From the NCBI RefSeq assembly GCF_004634425.1, contig NZ_SBJL01000003.1, positions 372,001 to 436,000 of the forward strand: a stretch of 64,000 nucleotides of DNA. Direction: 5' to 3'. Made by a program: the position numbers and the translations under genes. Positions 8,974 through 17,857 of this stretch are shown in pieces. The stretch is from Vitreimonas flagellata. Lineage in GTDB: Bacteria; Pseudomonadota; Alphaproteobacteria; Caulobacterales; Aquidulcibacteraceae. How positions within the stretch are numbered: position 1 is the first letter of the stretch; each line of letters begins with the position of its first letter. The notes under the pieces are model-generated. The model made no database searches and had not been told where the DNA came from. It saw only the letters and a program-made list of their open reading frames with translations.

Positions 8974-8986
8974 GTGAGAGAGACCG

Positions 8987-10567
8987 ATGCCAAAAGTTCT
9001 GATCAGCGATGAACTCAGCGAAGCCGCCGTCGAGATTTTTCGGTCGCGCGGGCTCGAGGTGGATTTTCAGCCGCAGCTTGGTCCCGATGCGGCGAAGCTG
9101 AAGGAGATCATCGGCAATTATGATGGCCTGGCCATTCGTTCGGCGACGAAGGTGAAGTCGGATATCATCGCCGCGGCGAAAAATTTGAAAGTGATCGGCC
9201 GCGCCGGCATTGGCGTCGATAACGTCGATATCCCCGCCGCCACCGCGCGCGGCATCGTGGTGATGAACACGCCGTTCGGCAATTCGATCACGACGGCCGA
9301 GCACGCGATTGCGCTGATGTTTGCAGCGGCCCGCCAACTCGCGGCGGCGGATGTGAGCACGCAAGCCGGCAAGTGGGAAAAGAACCGCTTCATGGGCGTG
9401 GAGCTTTACGCCAAGACGCTGGGCCTGATTGGTTGCGGCAATATTGGCGGCATCGTCGCGGATCGCGCGCTGGGCCTGAAGATGAAGGTCGTCGCCTATG
9501 ATCCGTTCTTGAGCCAAGAGCGCGCGGTGCAGATCGGCGTTGAGAAGGTCGAACTGGACGAATTGCTGGAGCGCGCGGACGTGATCTCGCTGCACGTGCC
9601 GATGACGGAGAAGACCAAGAACATTCTCTCGCGCGAAGCTTTGGCTAAGACCAAGAAAGGCGTGATCGTGATCAACGCCGCGCGTGGTGGTTTGGTGGAT
9701 GAAGCCGCACTTCGTGAAGCGCTGGAAAGCGGCCATGTGTCGGCGGCGGCGTTCGACGTGTTCACGGTGGAGCCGGCGAAGGAGAACGTGCTGTTCGGCG
9801 CGCCGAATTTTATCGCCACACCGCACCTCGGCGCCTCGACCAACGAAGCGCAGGAGAACGTGGCGCTGCAAGTGGCCGAGCAGATGAGCGATTATCTGCT
9901 GACGGGCGCGGTCACCAACGCGCTCAACATGCCGTCGATCACGGCTGAAGAAGCGCCGCGTCTGAAGCCGTTTGCGGCGCTTGCGGAAAAGCTCGGCGCA
10001 TTTGCTGGCCAGATTGTCGATGACGGCTTGGAAGAAGTTGAGATCGAGTACGAAGGCGAAGTCGCCAAGCTCAACATGAAGCCGCTGACGGCTTCGACGC
10101 TCGCTGGCCTGTTGCGCCCGTTGCTGCAGGACGTGAACGTCGTCTCGGCGCCAGCGCTGCTGAAAGAGCGCGGCGTGGCGCTCACAGAAAGCGTGCGTGA
10201 AAGCTCGCCCATCTATGACAGCCTGATCCGGATCAAGGTGAAAACGGGCGGCAAGTGGCGTTCGCTCGCGGGCACGGTCGTGGCCGGTGCGCCGAAGATC
10301 GCCGAAGTGAAGGGGATGCAGCTCGAAGCGCCTTTCCATCCAGTCATGCTGTTCGTAAACAATTCCGACAAGCCGGGCTTCATCGGCGCGCTCGGCACCA
10401 TGTTGGCGGACGCCAAGATCAACATCGCCACCTTCCACCTCGGTCGTGAAGGCGAGGGCGAAGATGCGATCGCGCTGGTCGGCGTCGATCAAATCGTCTC
10501 CGACGATCTGCTGGCCCGCATCAAAGCGCTGCCGCAGGTGCGTTACGCGAAAGTGTTGCGCTTCTAA
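8987..10567 (+). CDS. serA: D-3-phosphoglycerate dehydrogenase
   Basis: SerA oxidises 3-phosphoglycerate as the first committed step of serine synthesis. The 526 residues contain the substrate domain with AGIGVDNVD, the NAD-binding motif GLIGCGNIGGIVADRA (about residues 144-159), NAARGGLVDE and PHLGASTNEAQ with the catalytic Arg/Glu/His set, the intervening ASB domain (about 320-450) and a C-terminal ACT domain (about 455-526) for serine feedback. This is the long, four-domain form. It ends the serC operon; a strong hairpin follows. Confidence 0.97.
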   Translation: MPKVLISDELSEAAVEIFRSRGLEVDFQPQLGPDAAKLKEIIGNYDGLAIRSATKVKSDIIAAAKNLKVIGRAGIGVDNVDIPAATARGIVVMNTPFGNSITTAEHAIALMFAAARQLAAADVSTQAGKWEKNRFMGVELYAKTLGLIGCGNIGGIVADRALGLKMKVVAYDPFLSQERAVQIGVEKVELDELLERADVISLHVPMTEKTKNILSREALAKTKKGVIVINAARGGLVDEAALREALESGHVSAAAFDVFTVEPAKENVLFGAPNFIATPHLGASTNEAQENVALQVAEQMSDYLLTGAVTNALNMPSITAEEAPRLKPFAALAEKLGAFAGQIVDDGLEEVEIEYEGEVAKLNMKPLTASTLAGLLRPLLQDVNVVSAPALLKERGVALTESVRESSPIYDSLIRIKVKTGGKWRSLAGTVVAGAPKIAEVKGMQLEAPFHPVMLFVNNSDKPGFIGALGTMLADAKINIATFHLGREGEGEDAIALVGVDQIVSDDLLARIKALPQVRYAKVLRF

Positions 10568-10598
10568 GCGGAACTTGGCCGCCACGTCAGCGTTCATG

Positions 10599-10632
10599 CC
10601 CTCAGCCGCGCAGAGCCCGCGCGGCTTGAGGG
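10599..10632 (+). terminator. Strong hairpin after serA that overlaps the next gene's RBS
   Basis: ccctca-gccgcgc (10599-10611) pairs with gcgcggc-t-tgaggg (10619-10632), a 13-bp stem with one bulge and no T-run. The 3' arm contains gagggg, the likely Shine-Dalgarno for the ATG at 10642, so the element may both attenuate read-through from serA and limit translation of the PagL-like gene. Confidence 0.55.
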
Positions 10633-10641
10633 GATGCTCTG

Positions 10642-11241
10642 ATGAAGCTGAAGTTGTTTTGCTCGACGCTGTTGCTGGCTGTCGCGGGGATCGCTGCGCC
10701 GGCTTCGGCGAAGGTGGAAGAAATCCGCCTGGGGTATGTCGACAATATCCGCGACGATCACGGCGAGATCGTCGAAGGCAAGCACAGTGGCGGCAATGTC
10801 GAGTTCGAGATCGTGTCATCCTCGCCCGATTTTCTGAACATCATCGGCTCGCCGCGCCCGTATCTGATGGGCTCTTTCGCGACGAATGATGAGGGCGTGA
10901 ATTTCGGCGGCTTTGGCGTGTTGTGGCGTTGGGAATTCGCCGATGGTTGGGCCTTGGAGCCGGGCTTCGGCTACATCATCCACGATGGCGAGATCGACAA
11001 TCCATTTGCCGACGGAACGCCGGAAGCGGCGTCATTCGAGGCGGACAACCAATTGTTGGGCTCGGAAGATTTGTTCCGCACGACGTTCGCGCTGGAGCGT
11101 GAGTTCGGCGATCGTTTCGCGGCGCAGCTCTATTGGCAGCACATGAGCCACGGCCAGATCCTCGACAGCGGTCGCAACCAAGGCCTTGATTATGTTGGCC
11201 TGCGCTTTAGCTACCGGCTCGATCCCGATCCGGCAGACTAA
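10642..11241 (+). CDS. Outer-membrane lipid A 3-O-deacylase-like protein (PagL family), copy 1
   Basis: PagL-type beta-barrels remove the 3-O-acyl chain from lipid A. The protein has 199 residues with a signal peptide (MKLKLFCSTLLLAVAGIAAPASA) and alternating aromatic strands. The catalytic signature is YWQHMSHGQI followed by GRNQGLDYVGLRFSY, matching the His-x-Ser active site and the downstream N-x-G-x-D turn of PagL. It ends in a short Asp/Pro tail after the last strand. A paralogue follows 62 bases downstream; the two share the GSPxPYL, W(R)W(E/D)FA(D/E)GWALEPG, IDNPFADGTPEAA and GSEDLFRT segments. Confidence 0.82.
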   Translation: MKLKLFCSTLLLAVAGIAAPASAKVEEIRLGYVDNIRDDHGEIVEGKHSGGNVEFEIVSSSPDFLNIIGSPRPYLMGSFATNDEGVNFGGFGVLWRWEFADGWALEPGFGYIIHDGEIDNPFADGTPEAASFEADNQLLGSEDLFRTTFALEREFGDRFAAQLYWQHMSHGQILDSGRNQGLDYVGLRFSYRLDPDPAD

Positions 11242-11303
11242 GCTGCTTTTCATCGCCCGCCGCGCTGGCTAGGTTTGCCCGCACTTTCGGGGAGACAGAA
11301 TCG

Positions 11304-11888
11304 ATGCGGGGATATTTCGCGGGCGTTGCGGCGTTCGGTGCGGCGATGGCTCTTGCGCCGGCGGCGAATGCGGGCGTCGATGAAGTCCATGTCGGCGTGA
11401 TGGCGCACAATATCTGCGTCACCAATTGCAAGAATGCCGACAAGGAAGACGGCCCGAACGTCGAGTTTCAGGTGTCGTTTGACTCGCCCGCGTTCCTCAA
11501 TTGGGCCGGCTCGCCGCAGCCTTACATTTTGGCGTCGGTGAACGTCGCGGGTGAGACGAGCTTTGGCGGCGTCGGCCTTGAATGGCGCTGGGATTTTGCC
11601 GAGGGCTGGGCGCTGGAGCCGGGCGTCGGCTACGTGATCCATAATGGCGAGGTCGATAATCCCTACGCCAATGGCACGCCGGAAGCGGCGGAATTCTTCG
11701 AAGAGCACATTCTGTTCGGCTCGGAAGATCTCTTCCGCACCTCGCTCGGCCTGACGCGCGACTTCGCGGGCCCGCTCGAAGCGCAGGTGTTTTTCTCGCA
11801 TTTGAGCCACGGCCAAATCATCGGTTCTGGCCGCAATCAGGGTGTCGATCAGCTCGGCGTACGCATCGGCTATCAATTCGGCGGCTGA
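11304..11888 (+). CDS. Outer-membrane lipid A 3-O-deacylase-like protein (PagL family), copy 2
   Basis: This 194-residue paralogue of the preceding gene has signal peptide MRGYFAGVAAFGAAMALAPAANA. Catalytic signature: FFSHLSHGQI and GRNQGVDQLGVRIGYQFGG, ending in an aromatic-rich last strand typical of barrels. It has a distinctive Cys pair (NICVTNCKN) in the N-terminal region that copy 1 lacks (it has DDHGEI there), so the copies are not redundant at the surface. The SD is ggggaga before ATG 11304. The tandem arrangement shows a local duplication followed by divergence. Confidence 0.82.
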   Translation: MRGYFAGVAAFGAAMALAPAANAGVDEVHVGVMAHNICVTNCKNADKEDGPNVEFQVSFDSPAFLNWAGSPQPYILASVNVAGETSFGGVGLEWRWDFAEGWALEPGVGYVIHNGEVDNPYANGTPEAAEFFEEHILFGSEDLFRTSLGLTRDFAGPLEAQVFFSHLSHGQIIGSGRNQGVDQLGVRIGYQFGG

Positions 11889-11940
11889 CGTCGCGCGCTG
11901 CGCGACCTAAGATGCGGCCAGCTCCAGAAGGGGGATGGCG

Positions 11941-13113
11941 ATGGGGACACATCTACGCGCGCGGTTCGAGCGGCCTGGGCCGAAGCGCATTCTGGCGCTC
12001 GATGGCGGCGGTGTGCGCGGCTTGCTCACGGTCGGCATGCTGGCGGAGCTCGAGGCGCATTTGCGCCAGCGCTACAACAAGCCGGACATGCGCCTCAGCG
12101 AGTATTTCGATCTGATCGGCGGCACGTCGACGGGATCGATCATCGCCACGGGCTTGGCGCTCGGCATGAGCGTGTCCGAGATTTGGGCGCTCTACAAAAC
12201 TGTTATTCCGAAGGTGTTTAAGCGCTTCTGGTTTCAAGGCGCAGGCATCTTCGCGCCGATGTTCGTGAGTGGGCCGCTGACGAAGGCGCTGAAGGGCGAG
12301 TTCGGCGGGCGCACTTTGGAGAGCGAAGATTTGCAGTGCGGCTTGGCCGTGCATTGCAAACGCATCGATACGGGCAGCGCCTGGATTCTGCTCAACAACG
12401 CGAACTGGAAATATTACCCGCACAATTCGGGCTTCCGCTTGCGCGACATCGTGCAGGCGAGTGCGGCGGCGCCGCACTATTTCAAAGGCGTGCTGCTCAA
12501 CCTGCCGGCGCCCGGCGATGCGGATCGTTCGACGGCGGCGTTCGTGATCGATGGCGGCGTCGCAGGCTACAACAATCCGGCGATGGAATTGGCGATTGCC
12601 GCGACCGATCCGGCGTATGGCTTCAATTGGAAGCCAGGCAAGGACAATCTCTATATCCTCTCGCTCGGCACCGGCTTCTTCCGCGAACGGATGGACGCCA
12701 ACCAATATCGGAAGAAGACGTTCGTCGGCCAAACGCTCAACGCGTTGCGCGGCATGATCAATGACGTGTCGTTGCAGCAGATCGCCTACATGCAGGCGAT
12801 CTCGGAGAGCGGCGCGCGCTGGTACATCAATTCCGAGAAGGAAGATCAGCCGTCAGGCGCGTATCTCGCGATTGATCCGGTGCTGCACTATCAGCGCTAT
12901 GACGCGCGCATCGAGAACATCGAAGAAAGCGCGCGGCGGCCGGAACACGCACAGAATCTGCTGGGCCGCGAACTCGACGCAGCAGAGATCAAGGCGATGA
13001 GCGAAATCACCAATGGCGACGCGGGCAATTTGGCGCTGTTGGACGATATCGGCCGCCGCGCTGGGCGGCATTTCCTGTCGGTGGCCGCGCCGCCGGCCAA
13101 GTTCGACATCTGA
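11941..13113 (+). CDS. Patatin-like phospholipase
   Basis: Patatin-fold acyl hydrolases use a Ser-Asp dyad. Oxyanion-hole motif LDGGGVRG (about residues 19-26), nucleophile elbow GGTSTGS (about 60-66) and catalytic Asp in IDGGVAGYNNP (about 204) are all present, so the enzyme should be active. No signal peptide, so it is cytoplasmic or peripheral. The start ATG at 11941 is six bases behind agaaggggg; ATG 11935 is a close alternative. It follows the PagL pair by 50 bases, suggesting a lipid-remodelling neighbourhood. Patatin effectors of CBASS look similar, but no nucleotide cyclase of that type is adjacent, so immune function is not supported. Confidence 0.88.
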   Translation: MGTHLRARFERPGPKRILALDGGGVRGLLTVGMLAELEAHLRQRYNKPDMRLSEYFDLIGGTSTGSIIATGLALGMSVSEIWALYKTVIPKVFKRFWFQGAGIFAPMFVSGPLTKALKGEFGGRTLESEDLQCGLAVHCKRIDTGSAWILLNNANWKYYPHNSGFRLRDIVQASAAAPHYFKGVLLNLPAPGDADRSTAAFVIDGGVAGYNNPAMELAIAATDPAYGFNWKPGKDNLYILSLGTGFFRERMDANQYRKKTFVGQTLNALRGMINDVSLQQIAYMQAISESGARWYINSEKEDQPSGAYLAIDPVLHYQRYDARIENIEESARRPEHAQNLLGRELDAAEIKAMSEITNGDAGNLALLDDIGRRAGRHFLSVAAPPAKFDI

Positions 13114-13140
13114 GCCGCGGGGCATAGGCGCGCAGGCTCG

Positions 13141-13225
13141 GGCTTTTGACTGCTAAAGCCTTGCGCCAGAAGGGGAACCGCGCCAATGAGGCGCGGTCAA
13201 AACACAACGCGGGCTGAGACGCCCG
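13141..13225 (+). promoter_or_regulatory. Structured 5' region of purA (three inverted repeats)
   Basis: Three hairpins lie between the patatin gene and purA: ggcttt/aaagcc (13141-13160), accgcgcc/ggcgcggt (13177-13197, eight perfect base pairs, loop aatga) and cgggc/gcccg (13210-13225). The SD gcgagg follows directly. No known riboswitch was recognised. The middle hairpin might end transcription or form a leader structure. Confidence 0.35.
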
Positions 13226-13238
13226 GCGAGGTAAACGC

Positions 13239-14528
13239 ATGTCTGGCGTAGTGGTTGTCGGTGCTCAATGGGGCGATGAAGGCAAGGGCAAGATCGTCGA
13301 TTGGCTGTGCAATCGCGCCGACGTCGTGGTGCGTTTCCAGGGCGGCCACAATGCGGGCCACACGCTCGTTGTTGGCGACACCACCTACAAGCTCGCGCTG
13401 CTGCCGTCGGGCGTGGTGCAGGGCAAGCTCTCGATCATCGGCAACGGCGTTGTTGTCGATCCGTGGGCGCTGATCAATGAGATCGAGAAGATCACGGCGC
13501 AGGGTGTTGCGATCACCCCGGACATGCTGGTGCTTTCAGATCAAGCCAGCCTCATTCTACCGTTCCACCGCGATCTCGACGCGGCGCGTGAAGCGCAAGC
13601 CGGCGCGGCTTCGATTGGCACCACCAAGCGCGGCATTGGCCCGGCATACGAAGACAAAGTCGGCCGTCGCGCCATCCGCGTCGCCGACCTCGCTGATCCC
13701 GAAGCGATTGATTGGAAGATCGAGCGCCTCACGGCGCACCACAATGCGCTGCGTAAAGGGCTCGATCTGCCGGAGATTGATGTCGCGGCGTTGAAGCAGG
13801 AATTGGCCGAAATCGCGCCGAAAGTGCTGCCGTTCGCGCAGCCGGCGTGGCGCGTGCTCGATGGCGCGTTTCAGCAATCGAAGCGCGTTTTGTTCGAGGG
13901 CGCGCAGGGCGTGTTGCTCGACGTCGATCACGGGACGTATCCGTTCGTGACTTCGTCGAACGTTGTGGCTGGCCAAGCGAGCGCGGGTTCGGGCGTTGGC
14001 CCTGGCAAGATCAGCTACGTGCTTGGGCTGGTGAAGGCGTACACGACGCGCGTCGGCGGCGGGCCATTCCCGACTGAGCTCAATGACGACATCGGCAAGA
14101 AGCTCGGCGAGATCGGTCGTGAGGTCGGCACCAATACGGGCCGCGCGCGCCGCTGCGGTTGGTTTGACTCGGTGCTGGTCCGCCAGTCGATCGCGCTTTC
14201 GGGCGCTGACGGCATCGCGCTTACGAAGCTCGATGTGCTTGACGGCTTCGACGAGATCAAAATCTGCACCGGCTATAAGATCGGCGACAAGGTGATCGAT
14301 TATCTGCCGGCAAGCCTGAAGGATCAGCAGCGCGTCGAGCCGGTTTATGAAACGCTCGATGGCTGGAAGAAGACGACGCGCGGCGCGCGCTCGTCGAAGG
14401 ATTTGCCGGCCAAGGCGATCAAATATATCCGCCGCATCGAAGAGCTGATCGGCTGCCCGGCTGCCCTGGTGTCGACCAGCCCTGAGCGCGACGACGTCAT
14501 CCTGATGCGCGACCCGTTCAAGGCGTAA
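13239..14528 (+). CDS. purA: Adenylosuccinate synthetase
   Basis: PurA joins IMP and aspartate using GTP, the first step towards AMP. The protein has 429 residues with the GTP-binding N-terminus [14 protein letters not shown] (residues about 7-20) carrying the catalytic Asp, GGHNAGHT with the catalytic His, [36 protein letters not shown], and the aspartate loop [10 protein letters not shown]. The sequence is complete and normal in length. It is followed at 97 bases by the Yip1-family gene on the same strand. Confidence 0.98.
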   Translation: MSGVVVVGAQWGDEGKGKIVDWLCNRADVVVRFQGGHNAGHTLVVGDTTYKLALLPSGVVQGKLSIIGNGVVVDPWALINEIEKITAQGVAITPDMLVLSDQASLILPFHRDLDAAREAQAGAASIGTTKRGIGPAYEDKVGRRAIRVADLADPEAIDWKIERLTAHHNALRKGLDLPEIDVAALKQELAEIAPKVLPFAQPAWRVLDGAFQQSKRVLFEGAQGVLLDVDHGTYPFVTSSNVVAGQASAGSGVGPGKISYVLGLVKAYTTRVGGGPFPTELNDDIGKKLGEIGREVGTNTGRARRCGWFDSVLVRQSIALSGADGIALTKLDVLDGFDEIKICTGYKIGDKVIDYLPASLKDQQRVEPVYETLDGWKKTTRGARSSKDLPAKAIKYIRRIEELIGCPAALVSTSPERDDVILMRDPFKA

Positions 14529-14625
14529 GCGGCTCCGGCTGCACACCTGACAAGAGAGCGGTTTGAGGCTCCCCTTGGCCGCCTTGAGCGGCTAGACTCG
14601 GCTTTGCGATTTGCGGAGGAGCCGA

Positions 14626-15279
14626 ATGTCGGCAGGGGATGAAGAGCGCGGCGAAGGCTCGGGCAACCGGCGCTTTCATTTCGATGCCGAGCAAGCGCGC
14701 GCGGGCGCGCAAGCGGCGCTGCATAAATCTGAGTTCATCCTCTCGCGCGCGTTCGGATTGTTTCAGAACCCCACCAAAGAGTGGGAGCAAATTCGCGACG
14801 AGCAAACCTCGATCCCGAATATTCTGCTGGGCTATGTCGCGCCGCTGGCGGCGATCCCGCCGGTTTGCGATCTGATCGGCCAATCCTTGTTCAATGGCTT
14901 GCTCGGCGCCGACGCCGGCGGCGCTCTGATCAATGCAGTGGTGACGTGGATCGTCAGCATCGCCCTCGTGTTTTTGCTGGGCATCATCATCAATGCGCTC
15001 GCGCCCAATTTCGACGCCGATAAGAGCGAGATTTCGGCGCAGAAGGTGGCGGCGTATTCGCTGACGCCGGCGTTTCTCTCCGGCTTCTTTTCGCTGTGGC
15101 CGCCGCTCTGGTGGCTTTCGCTCTTCGCTTTGGCGGCGATGGTTTATCTGATGTATCGCGGCTTGCCGGTGCTGCTGAAGGCGCCGGAGGATCGCGCGCT
15201 TGGGTATGCCGCGAGCGCCACGGTCGCGGTAATGGTGGCGGCGATCGTGCTCTTCGCGATCGCGGCCGCGGTGACCTAA
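14626..15279 (+). CDS. Yip1-family integral membrane protein
   Basis: The protein has 217 residues. A polar N-terminus leads into ARAFGLFQNPTKEWEQI (around residue 45), the typical entry of bacterial YIP1 proteins (RILFSPKKEWEKI-like). Four to five hydrophobic segments follow: about 63-80, 100-120, 145-165, 168-180 and 190-215. ATG 14626 follows ggagga at 14615-14620. The function of bacterial Yip1 proteins is not established. The stop overlaps the stop of the convergent AsmA-like gene. Confidence 0.8.
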   Translation: MSAGDEERGEGSGNRRFHFDAEQARAGAQAALHKSEFILSRAFGLFQNPTKEWEQIRDEQTSIPNILLGYVAPLAAIPPVCDLIGQSLFNGLLGADAGGALINAVVTWIVSIALVFLLGIIINALAPNFDADKSEISAQKVAAYSLTPAFLSGFFSLWPPLWWLSLFALAAMVYLMYRGLPVLLKAPEDRALGYAASATVAVMVAAIVLFAIAAAVT

Positions 15280-17408
15280 CCTTCCTCGCGCGTACGTTGC
15301 TCTTGCCGACCGGCGAGCAGCGCGCCGCAATTTGCGTCTTCGGCGAGACCCGCGTCCACGAACGGTAGCACCGCCGCGAGCGGGGCTACCAGTGAGCCGA
15401 GCAATGCGGCGACGCCGCCTTGCCCGAGCGCGCCTTCCGCTTCCACGCCCACGCGCGGCGCCCGCAAGCTGCCTTCAATCGTGATCGGCGCTTCCAGACG
15501 CACCAGGCGCGGCTCTTTCGGTTCGCCTTGAATGCGGACCGACATGGTTTCGTCGCGCAAGCTGATCTGGCCTTCACCGCCGATCAGGACGTCTTTGGTG
15601 TCCACCACGAGCGTGCGCGTACGTGCGATGCCGTTTTGAACGCGGAAGCTGACGACGCCGCACCGGACATTGGTGGTGCTGTCGTCGTCGGAGAGCAGCA
15701 GGCCAAGGCCGCGGGTAACATTGATGCCGGTGAGTTCGGCGAACGCTTCGCGCACTTCGCCGCCTTGGGTGACAAGCACGATGTTGCCGTTCGCGTTGGC
15801 GGCGGCGTCGCGAACGGAGGCTCCCGAACCGCTAAATTGCGCACGGCCAGAGAGCGGGCCGGTGACGGGCGGCTGGCCGCTGAGTGCGATGATGGATTCG
15901 ATGCGCGTGTTGGTGAGGCGTACATCCATATCCACGCGCGGCGTTTCATGGCGCGCATTGATGCTGATTGCGCCGCCGAGGCGGCCTCGGCTGAGTTCGA
16001 GCTGGAGCGGATCGAGGAGGAGCAAGCCTTCGTCAATCGAGACATCGACGAAAAGTCCGCGTAGCGGGAAGCGATCACTGCGGACGCGTGCGGCGCGATA
16101 GGAGACGCGCGCATCCATGTTGCGGACGCGGCTGATGTCGAGGCGCGCGTCGGGGAGGATGCGACCTTGCGCGGCGAGCTGCGCGGCGATGGCTTGTTGT
16201 TCGGGCGACGCGGTTTCGCGCGTCGATGGCGCGCCGCCGAGCACGGCGAGCAAATCGTCGAAATCGAGCGAATTGGATTGGAAGTCGCCGTCGAGCAAGA
16301 GGCGGCCATTGCGTTGGCGCGTGGCGGTGAAGGCGCCGCGTAGATCGCTATCGCCGACGCGGCCTTGCACGTTTGGCATGCCGTAACGCTGGCCGTTGCG
16401 CTCGACGCGGCCGGTGAGATTGTAAGGCGGCGTGTTGGGCAGTGCGAGGCCGATCAGCGGATAGAGATCCGCCAGATCAGAGCCGCGCGCGCGAATATCC
16501 GCACCCCACACGCCGAAATCGAACGGGCGATTGATCGCGCCATTGGCCTCGATGTGGGTGGCGCCAGCGTGCACCTCGGCGACGAAATTGTAGGGGCGGT
16601 CGCGGCGGACGTTTAGGAGTGGCGCACCGCTTAGTGCAATGGTGAAGGGGCGGCGATTGATGCGGCCTTCGCCGTTGAGTTCAAAACTGCCGGGATTGCT
16701 AGCGTCGGCGCTTTCCTGCGTGGTGAAGGTGGCGTCGAGCACCATGTTGCGTTTGTCGTCCTCGAATTGGACGCGGCCGTTGCGCAGCGCAAATTCGCGG
16801 ATGGCGGGGAGATTGAATTGGCGGCCTCGGCCGGCGTTTGGGCCCGCGGACCAGTTGGAATCGCCCTCGGCGCTGCGATAGAGCGCGACATGTGCGCCAT
16901 CGAGGTCGAGGCGGACGATGTCGAAGCGGCCGATGAAGAGCGGCAGCAGGCGTACGGAGACCTCTGCGTTCTGCACCTCGGCAAAGGCGCCGCGCTCATG
17001 AAAGCGTGCGGGATTGCCGATTCTGAGACCCTGCACATCGGCCTCGGGTGTCCACGACCACGGATTCACATCGAGATTGCCGCCAATGATGATCTGGCGC
17101 CCGGTCGCGGCGGAGGCGAAGCGGCTGATTGGGCCGCGCAGCGCATTCCAGTCTGCGAAAGTGAGAAACAGAACGAGCGTCAGCGCGAATGCGGCGACAA
17201 TGCCGCCGGCCCAGATGCCGATGCGCGGCCAAGGTTCAGAGCTGACGCCTTCACCCACGCGCGCGCCGGCGCGCTTGAGCCAAGCGCCTGTCGCATTCGC
17301 GCGGGCTTTAAGCCGTGTGGTGAAGAAATTGAAAGACAATGCATTGTTCCGGTTCGATTTTTGAACGTTTGGTGGAAAATCGAGTTCCGGGAACTGCGCG
17401 ACGCGCAA
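15276..17408 (-). CDS. AsmA-family envelope protein
   Basis: AsmA-type proteins are inner-membrane-anchored, mostly periplasmic beta-rich bridges linked to outer membrane lipid homeostasis. The 710-residue frame has one N-terminal membrane segment (GIWAGGIVAAFALTLVLFLTF, about residues 63-83), then AsmA-type text: ATGRQIIIGGNLDVNPWSWTPEADVQGLRIGNP, SVRLLPLFIGRFDIVRLDLDGAHVAL. The C-terminal AsmA_2-like part has ALSGQPPVTGPLSGRAQFSGSGASVRDA and ANGNIVLVTQGG. The frame opens with a TTG and no ATG occurs before the membrane segment; a TTG about 17339 or a GTG about residue 50 are other possible starts, so the start is uncertain. Confidence 0.88.
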   Translation of the reverse strand: MRVAQFPELDFPPNVQKSNRNNALSFNFFTTRLKARANATGAWLKRAGARVGEGVSSEPWPRIGIWAGGIVAAFALTLVLFLTFADWNALRGPISRFASAATGRQIIIGGNLDVNPWSWTPEADVQGLRIGNPARFHERGAFAEVQNAEVSVRLLPLFIGRFDIVRLDLDGAHVALYRSAEGDSNWSAGPNAGRGRQFNLPAIREFALRNGRVQFEDDKRNMVLDATFTTQESADASNPGSFELNGEGRINRRPFTIALSGAPLLNVRRDRPYNFVAEVHAGATHIEANGAINRPFDFGVWGADIRARGSDLADLYPLIGLALPNTPPYNLTGRVERNGQRYGMPNVQGRVGDSDLRGAFTATRQRNGRLLLDGDFQSNSLDFDDLLAVLGGAPSTRETASPEQQAIAAQLAAQGRILPDARLDISRVRNMDARVSYRAARVRSDRFPLRGLFVDVSIDEGLLLLDPLQLELSRGRLGGAISINARHETPRVDMDVRLTNTRIESIIALSGQPPVTGPLSGRAQFSGSGASVRDAAANANGNIVLVTQGGEVREAFAELTGINVTRGLGLLLSDDDSTTNVRCGVVSFRVQNGIARTRTLVVDTKDVLIGGEGQISLRDETMSVRIQGEPKEPRLVRLEAPITIEGSLRAPRVGVEAEGALGQGGVAALLGSLVAPLAAVLPFVDAGLAEDANCGALLAGRQEQRTREEG

Positions 17409-17558
17409 TCGCGCTTAAGCTTGATTTCGCGCAACATTCGCGTGTCGCGCGCGTGCGATGTATCAAGCGGCCTCCTTCGACGTGACCCGAATGGCGCGAG
17501 CGTGCGAAGGCGCCACCCAAACTTGGTTCAATGCATCGGTTCCATTCGGAGAACCGCC

Positions 17559-17855
17559 ATGACAGCAAAACGCAACGGCGCGCGTTCGACGCCGGATTTA
17601 CTCGCCCCCCTCAATGCAACTTCGTTTGCCGCCTCGCAGCGCCTCGCGCTGGAAGCCGCGCGCTTTTGGGCGCGGCGCATGCATGCCTACGCGGATCAGA
17701 TGGAGGCGTTGAGCAAATGCACCTCCGCTGACGATCTGATGAAGGCGCAGCGCGGATTCATCGACCGCATGCAGCAAGATTATGCCGAGGAGAGTGAGGC
17801 GTTCACGCAATTGCTGTCGTCGAGCGCGAAAGCCGACGAGCGGCCGGGCACATAG
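17559..17855 (+). CDS. Phasin-family small helical protein
   Basis: The 98-residue protein is strongly amphipathic-helical: FAASQRLALEAARFWARRMHAYADQMEALSKCTSADDLMKAQRGFIDRMQQDYAEESEAF. The W/Y-rich helix followed by (C/A)TSxxDLMxAQxxFxxxMxxDYxxE is the usual pattern of Phasin_2 proteins, which coat polyhydroxyalkanoate granules or act in stress-linked variants. ATG 17559 has cggaga nine bases upstream. phaA, phaB and phaR occur elsewhere in this window, which supports the granule link. A strong hairpin follows the stop. Confidence 0.78.
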   Translation: MTAKRNGARSTPDLLAPLNATSFAASQRLALEAARFWARRMHAYADQMEALSKCTSADDLMKAQRGFIDRMQQDYAEESEAFTQLLSSSAKADERPGT

Positions 17856-17857
17856 GG

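Noticed and set aside
8918-10819. Long 633-codon frame antisense to serA
   Set aside because: It mirrors the codon structure of serA, has no recognisable motif and is dominated by Arg, His and Asp.
11935-13113. Possible CBASS or other defence cluster around the patatin gene
   Set aside because: No CD-NTase, TIR, REase or other defence partner is adjacent; neighbours are pagL-like genes and purA.
13210-13225. ctgaga in the purA upstream region resembling part of a thiamine riboswitch
   Set aside because: The long second half of the TPP element is missing and the downstream gene is purA, so this is chance.
14518-15330. Arginine-rich 270-codon frame opposite the Yip1 gene
   Set aside because: Composition is that of an antisense frame in GC-rich DNA (Arg/His runs), with no domain pattern and a well-supported gene on the other strand.
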